From Symsagittifera roscoffensis (taxonomy: Eukaryota; Xenacoelomorpha; Acoela; Convolutidae), in the NCBI RefSeq assembly GCF_963678635.1, contig NC_087066.1, positions 58,980,312 through 59,044,311 of the forward strand: a DNA stretch of 64,000 nucleotides, given 5' to 3'. A program made the translations under genes and the position numbers. Positions 61,309 to 64,000 of the stretch are shown here, one piece after another. The notes under the pieces are model-generated. The model did not search any database. It worked only from the letters and a program-made list of their open reading frames with translations, and had not been told where the DNA came from. Numbering within the stretch: the stretch's first letter is position 1; each line of letters starts with the position of its first letter.

Positions 61309-62294
61309 TTATAGGGCATTTGACCTCCGCGATTTGGCTGGGAGGTGACAAAAATTTTGAAGGTGGCCCAATAATCCAAACCGATGACATTTTCTCATAT
61401 TCGTGGGAAATCGTTGGGCTCCTGTGTTTGAAGGAACTTGGGGCTGCGTCATACTTAGGTTTGGGGGTTCTGGTTTTAGAAAAGTGGTTCAAGAAACGCT
61501 GGATTATATACCGAAGGATTCAGTACCCACTGGTTGAATTGTCCAGCATATGATGCTTGATTTAAGTTTCTGTAGTTCGGGAATTATCCAGGAGGTGGAT
61601 AATTTCAAAATAGTTGAGGCTGAGGTCCTCCTGGTCTCAAATTTCCCTTCTTTGGTTGTCTCGGCCGGAAGTTCTGATTTTCGTTGCGGCTTCCAGAACG
61701 TTGCTGTTTCTGGTCTCTCTCCTTTCCTTGATAAAAAAAACCTTTTGTCATCTCGCTCATATGCTCTTGCATTTGCTTCTGCGTCCTGTTTATTTCTGAC
61801 AGTGCGCTGACTAGGTATTCTGTTACATCAGCCTGGACCTCAATTAGGCCGTCGCTAGTTATGTCGTCTGCTGATCTCATGTTGTTGAAAAATAGAAAGT
61901 GATCTGCCGATATGCGCAATGCGTCATTAAGAGTGGCGTTTGCCGGCTGCTCTAAGAGCTTAATCCGAATCCACTTTGGCATTGGTCTTTTATTCATTCG
62001 TTTCACAAAGTTGTTGCGCTCTTGATCTGTTTCTGCATTAGCCTTATTTTCTCGAGATACTCTATCTGCCTCGCCAGTTCCGGCTGGAGCGACAGGTAGA
62101 GGGATTGGATTATAAATTGCACGTTTCGAGAGAAAATGAAGCTTGACATGAAATGCGTCCGGCTTCATTGTTTTCAGGCTAAACTTTACGTACTCCAATT
62201 CCATCATATATTCCGTTAAGTTCGGGTTACAAAAATAAGTTCGGAGGGCGGCAAGAGCTAAGTCAAAAATTGTTTTAGATGACTTCGAAGAGCT
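61309..62294 (-). pseudogene. Broken Ty3-like gag with damaged zinc knuckle
   Basis: On the minus strand a frame open from 62294 (ATG at 62207) encodes a capsid-like region with the RNNFVKRMNKRPMPKWIR segment, where Gag proteins have an FVxGL-type motif, and TLNDALRIS where they have TLxEAL. A basic, Arg/Gly/Gln-rich linker follows. It is cut by TGA at 61605-61607, TAA about 30 nt on, and a frame change. In the next frame, CHRFGLLGHLQNFC (about 61389-61348) is a CCHC knuckle whose second Cys is Phe. No protease, RT or integrase follows in the remaining 61 kb side or at the window end, so it is an isolated, inactive remnant. Confidence 0.75.
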
Positions 62295-64000
62295 TCAAAA
62301 ATAGTGGAGGTTGTCTTTGCAACTTTAATTGAAAAAAGCCACTTGTCTGGGTGTTGCTATCCTTCGCTACTTCTTCTTCGCATCTTAATTGAGACTCGAA
62401 TTCTGTCCAACTTTCGGAAGGTAAGCAGACGAACTTAGCTCAGCTAATGTTTGACTGAGATTGGGCTATTAATAAATTCGAAGATTAGTATGTTTGGGCT
62501 TAAAGTTCACTTAAATTAACCTCGCTGGAAGCATAGATATTTCACTAATGACGACTGCTCGGCCAACAATGTTCGAAAATCTTGAACATTTCAAATTTTT
62601 CAAGCCACCTGTCAACAAATTGTATAATGCTCACAGTTCTATTACTTCGATTCGTTTAAGCCAGTTTCTACTATGATATGTACAAGGTTTTTCTTTTTGG
62701 GCGTTGTAGATCAATACTGGCTATGTCACAAATAGGTGGCTAAAAAAATTGACTATTACACGTGCCAAGTGAACGGTGTTGTCATGTTTTTTTATGAACG
62801 GTGTTGTCATGTTATGATTAGCCAAAAAATCATATGCTGACTGGATAAATTTATCAATTACCTCAGAAACACCCTTGAAATGCTTGTTCTGATGCAAAAA
62901 TATTCAATTTTTGTCTTCAGTAATTCAGGAGTTATGAACTTTTGTTGTGGTCAAAAACGTGTTTGCAAACCAAACGCCTAATATAGTCAATTTTTCGATA
63001 TTGTTTTTTTTTTTCAAAATAATTTGAGTGTTTCAAATCGGGCCATTCAAGTATCATATTGTAAATTATGATGTAAATTGTTGATGTTTCTTTTGTTGTT
63101 GTTGTCATTATTGATGTTGCTTGGACGTTTTTCTTATTAACTTCATTGTTTTTGTTGTTGTCGTGTCAATATTGTTGTTGCTTCTTTTTTTTGTTGTTGT
63201 TGGTGTTGTCGAGAGACTGCTGTTTACATAAGTTCGGGAAAAAATCTTGATGGAAATTGTTTGTCCAAATTATGAATTCCTCTATAAATTTTTAATGTTC
63301 TTTCCATATTTCTCAAAACCAACAAAAAAAATAGCAAAAATTGCATGGTTTCGCTAAGAAATCAATTTTTCTCCTAATATACAAAACGAATGATTGAAAA
63401 TGAATTTTTTCTCAAGAGCAAAAAAATGCACCAGCAAATTAAAAATGATCCAGCGAAGTTTAGCATATTGAAATTTCAACAGATCTTGTGTGTATCTTAT
63501 TGAAAACAACTTTTTGGAATTTTCCTAATATTCAAATTTTCAATAAATATGAATTACAAAACCATCTGCGAATTTTGTCATTTTCGTAAATTGCATATCA
63601 GAGTGATCATCCGCACAACTTTTTCATTTCCAATCAAAAATCTCTTAGTGAGTGAAATAAACTTAAAGCAATGTTTGAATATGTTCAAAGAACTAGCTCA
63701 AAAAAATTTCAAATCAGATTGTGAGGTTTCTGCAAAAAACACTAATTTTACTTCTTGGATGAATGCAAGGTTAACTCATGAGCTCTCCAAAGTGAAGATA
63801 ATTTCCTAATGTCGTAACTTTTGCAAGATGCTACTTGGAAAAAACACTAAGTGATTTTTTGATGAAATAGTAGCTTTCAGTTTAGTGCATCATTCAAAAC
63901 TTATTATGAAAATGAAGAATAATTAAAGCACTGAATTCCATAATTTTACATATGCTTAAATTTTCCTTTTTCCAATTTTTTAAAAACGTAGTAAAATTCA
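62295..64000. other. No gene seen; simple repeats
   Basis: A TGAACGGTGTTGTCATGTT duplication lies near 62771-62813. A TTG/GTT-rich stretch runs from about 63080 to 63220. The frame at 63549-63809 (86 codons) has no recognisable motif. Confidence 0.4.

Noticed and set aside
63080-63220. TTG/GTT-rich stretch as a poly-Gln/Asn coding region on the minus strand
   Set aside because: Interruptions and stops prevent a continuous frame; it is a simple repeat.
1-64000. CRISPR arrays, operons or bacterial contamination
   Set aside because: No regularly spaced short repeats, no bacterial-type gene packing, and clear spliceosomal introns in all three host genes.

Overview
The window is AT-rich nuclear DNA from an animal. 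Genes are split by long, mostly GT-AG introns that are packed with transposable elements. One 200-N scaffold gap lies at 42867-43066. Three host genes can be rebuilt exon by exon with matching phases. A ciliary RIIa-type docking protein, a membrane-anchored retinol-dehydrogenase-type SDR and a class A GPCR together suggest an invertebrate metazoan that has cilia or flagella. I cannot assign a phylum from this sequence alone.

Left part (1-14.5 kb). This is element territory. On the minus strand, 1-2812 holds a terminal repeat of about 409 bp, a long leader and three overlapping A/C-rich reading frames of unknown family. It is followed by a truncated hAT-type MITE, a copy of a long dispersed repeat (3.2-4.7 kb, again at 10.5-11.4 kb), a broken MULE transposase (5.65-6.64 kb), several small dispersed repeats, a perfect 26-bp hairpin and a second copy of the 409-bp terminal repeat. 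A spliced A/C-rich reading frame of unknown family follows (12.16-13.43 kb), with a 39-nt intron just after its stop codon.

Middle (14.7-26.3 kb). A class A GPCR gene lies on the plus strand. Four exons give 412 aa if the last one is terminal; a phase-compatible fifth exon at 26.04 kb would replace the tail. Its introns hold a third terminal-repeat copy, hAT-type MITEs with 8-bp target duplications, and a nested foldback element.

25-39 kb. No convincing host gene. It holds dispersed and direct repeats and a large tandem array (30.6-37.8 kb, about 2.8-kb units with an internal 346-bp duplication and a recurring GTGCGCTCTGCC motif).

Right part (39-64 kb). On the minus strand are a RIIAD1-like gene (40.0-44.6 kb, 3 exons, 125 aa) and an SDR16C/RDH10-like gene (48.6-55.6 kb, 6 exons, 319 aa). 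Around and between them are tRNA-Lys-derived SINEs, a two-copy repeat of about 1 kb, a broken non-LTR reverse transcriptase (45.3-46.2 kb), hairpins and a long-TIR MITE. The last 8 kb hold a reversed MITE and a broken Ty3-like gag with a damaged zinc knuckle (61.3-62.3 kb).

The three host genes show no obvious shared pathway. All functional calls come from reading the sequence and remembered family features; no database search was run.
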